Assembly (NCBI RefSeq): GCF_041729615.1
Contig: NZ_CP154874.1
Coordinates: 2,671,001 to 2,735,000, forward strand
Direction of reading: 5' to 3'
Length of the DNA stretch: 64,000 nucleotides
Origin: Pseudomonas alcaligenes
Lineage (GTDB): Bacteria > Pseudomonadota > Gammaproteobacteria > Pseudomonadales > Pseudomonadaceae
A model generated the notes under the pieces. The model made no database searches and was not told the origin of the DNA. It worked only from the letters and a program-made list of their open reading frames with translations. How positions within the stretch are numbered: the stretch's first letter is position 1; each line of letters starts with the position of its first letter. Both the position numbers and the translations under genes were made by a program. Shown here piece after piece: positions 63,167-64,000 of the stretch.

Positions 63167-64000
63167 CAGAACTGCTGCTCGTATTGCGGTCATCGCCGAC
63201 ACCTCGCTGCAGCGCCACGTGCTGCAGCAGGCGCTGGCTGGCAGTGGCTACCAGGTGGTGCTCAACAGCGATCCGGCGCGCCTCGACGAGGAGGCGCTGG
63301 CCGGCTGCGAGACCGACCTGTGGCTGGTGGACCTGGCCCAGTCGGAAGACTCGCCGCTGGTCGACAGCCTGCTGGAGAAGGCCAGCGCCCCCGTGCTGTT
63401 CGGCGAGGGCCATGCCCCGGAGCGGCATTCGGAAAACTACCCGCGCTGGGAACGGCGCCTGTTCGGCAAGCTCAAGCGTCTGGTGGGTGACCCCGCCCAG
63501 GCCGTCGGCCCGAGCCTGGAGGCCCTGCTGGCCGAGGCGCAGCGCCCCGGCCGCGTGGAGCTGCCGGCGGCACTGGCCGATACGCCCCTGGTGGCCGGCG
63601 AGCCGGCCAGGCAGGTGTGGCTGCTGGCCGCCTCCCTCGGTGGCCCGGCGGCGGTCAAGGAGTTCCTCGACGCGCTGCCCGGCGGCCTGCCGATCGGCTT
63701 CGTCTACGCCCAGCACATCGACGCCGCCTTCGAGGCGGCGCTGCCCCAGGCCGTCGGCCGCCACAGCCAGTGGCACGTCAACTCGGTGCGCCATGGCGAC
63801 GCCGTGCGCTGCGGCGAAGTGGTGGTGGCACCGATCGCCCACGAGCTGGGCTTCAGCGAAGACGGTGTGATGCAGCTGGCCGAGCGCGGCTGGCCTGAGC
63901 CCTACAGCCCGTCCATCGACCAGATGATGCTCAACCTGGCCCAGCAGTTCGGCGCCCACTGCGGGGTGATCGCCTTCAGCGGCATGGGCAGCGACGGCAG
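63159..64000 (+). CDS. chpB: ChpB, CheB-type methylesterase, partial
   Basis: The first 280 codons of a gene that runs off the right edge. ATG overlaps the chpA stop by eight bases, so translation is coupled. The N-terminal receiver-like part (RIAVIADTSLQRHVLQQALA) lacks the adjacent Asp pair of active receivers, though a candidate acceptor remains in LWLVDLAQ. The catalytic domain has AASLGGPAAVKEFLDAL with the active-site Ser, YAQHIDAAFE with the His and SGMGSDG with the Asp region at the edge. ChpB demethylates PilJ opposite PilK and is reported to modulate CheA-like output. The far C-terminus is not in the window. Confidence 0.92.

Overview
This window reads as a GC-rich Pseudomonas chromosome (Gammaproteobacteria). 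Nearly all of it is coding and every product has its closest recognisable counterpart in Pseudomonas. Gene sets such as pilT/pilU, pilGHIJK-chpA-chpB, algH-tonB3-gshB, pyrR-pyrB-pyrC' and the AmgRS-type ompR/envZ pair are diagnostic of the genus. I could not fix the species. No phage, integrase, transposase, rRNA, tRNA or CRISPR array is visible.

Layout. 1-4.5 kb: the 3' end of gcvP, a bidirectional terminator, and a large MASE1-PAS(x4)-GGDEF-EAL protein facing it. 4.5-7.0 kb: ompR and envZ on the minus strand with an unfamiliar four-helix membrane protein translationally nested between them. 7.2-12 kb: tex, a PaaI-type thioesterase, gshA (TTG start) and a 61-residue protein that resembles ribosome modulation factor. 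12-16.7 kb: argA, a palindromic REP-like cluster, argE, and a PiT phosphate transporter with its PhoU-like DUF47 partner. 16.8-23 kb: a serine acetyltransferase-like protein, a CYTH-CHAD triphosphatase, an orphan GspE-type ATPase and two divergent L,D-transpeptidases. 23-30.2 kb: stomatin/NfeD, a lipoprotein hydrolase, rimB-rimK, hslR, hslO and pckA.

30.3-40.1 kb: three small proteins, then the minus-strand groups metX-metW-DUF4426-rdgB-hemW (tight overlaps) and yggS-proC-yggT-yggU, separated by a dynamin-like GTPase. 40.2-42.4 kb: the type IV pilus retraction ATPases pilT and pilU. 42.4-44.5 kb: a two-gene radical-SAM/DUF4130 operon of the class annotated as putative DNA repair, preceded by a near-consensus LexA box. 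44.6-50.8 kb: a double TM2-domain protein, the pyrimidine genes pyrR-pyrB-pyrC', ruvX, algH, tonB3 and gshB. 51-64 kb: the Pil-Chp chemosensory operon, with a 2535-residue ChpA and the window ending inside chpB.

Functional themes are twitching motility (retraction motors plus the Pil-Chp pathway that controls cAMP and PilB/PilT output), envelope maintenance (AmgRS-type signalling, L,D-transpeptidases, stomatin/NfeD), proteostasis (Hsp15, Hsp33) and housekeeping metabolism (arginine, glutathione, methionine, pyrimidine, gluconeogenesis).

The best candidate for an under-described system is the SOS-box-controlled radical SAM/DUF4130 pair at 42355-44474. The second is the membrane protein inserted between ompR and envZ. 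Judged from remembered P. aeruginosa PAO1 gene order, the left half matches the gcvP1-to-pckA region with an internal inversion, and the right half matches the hemW-to-chpB region, so the window also spans a rearrangement junction near 30.3 kb.
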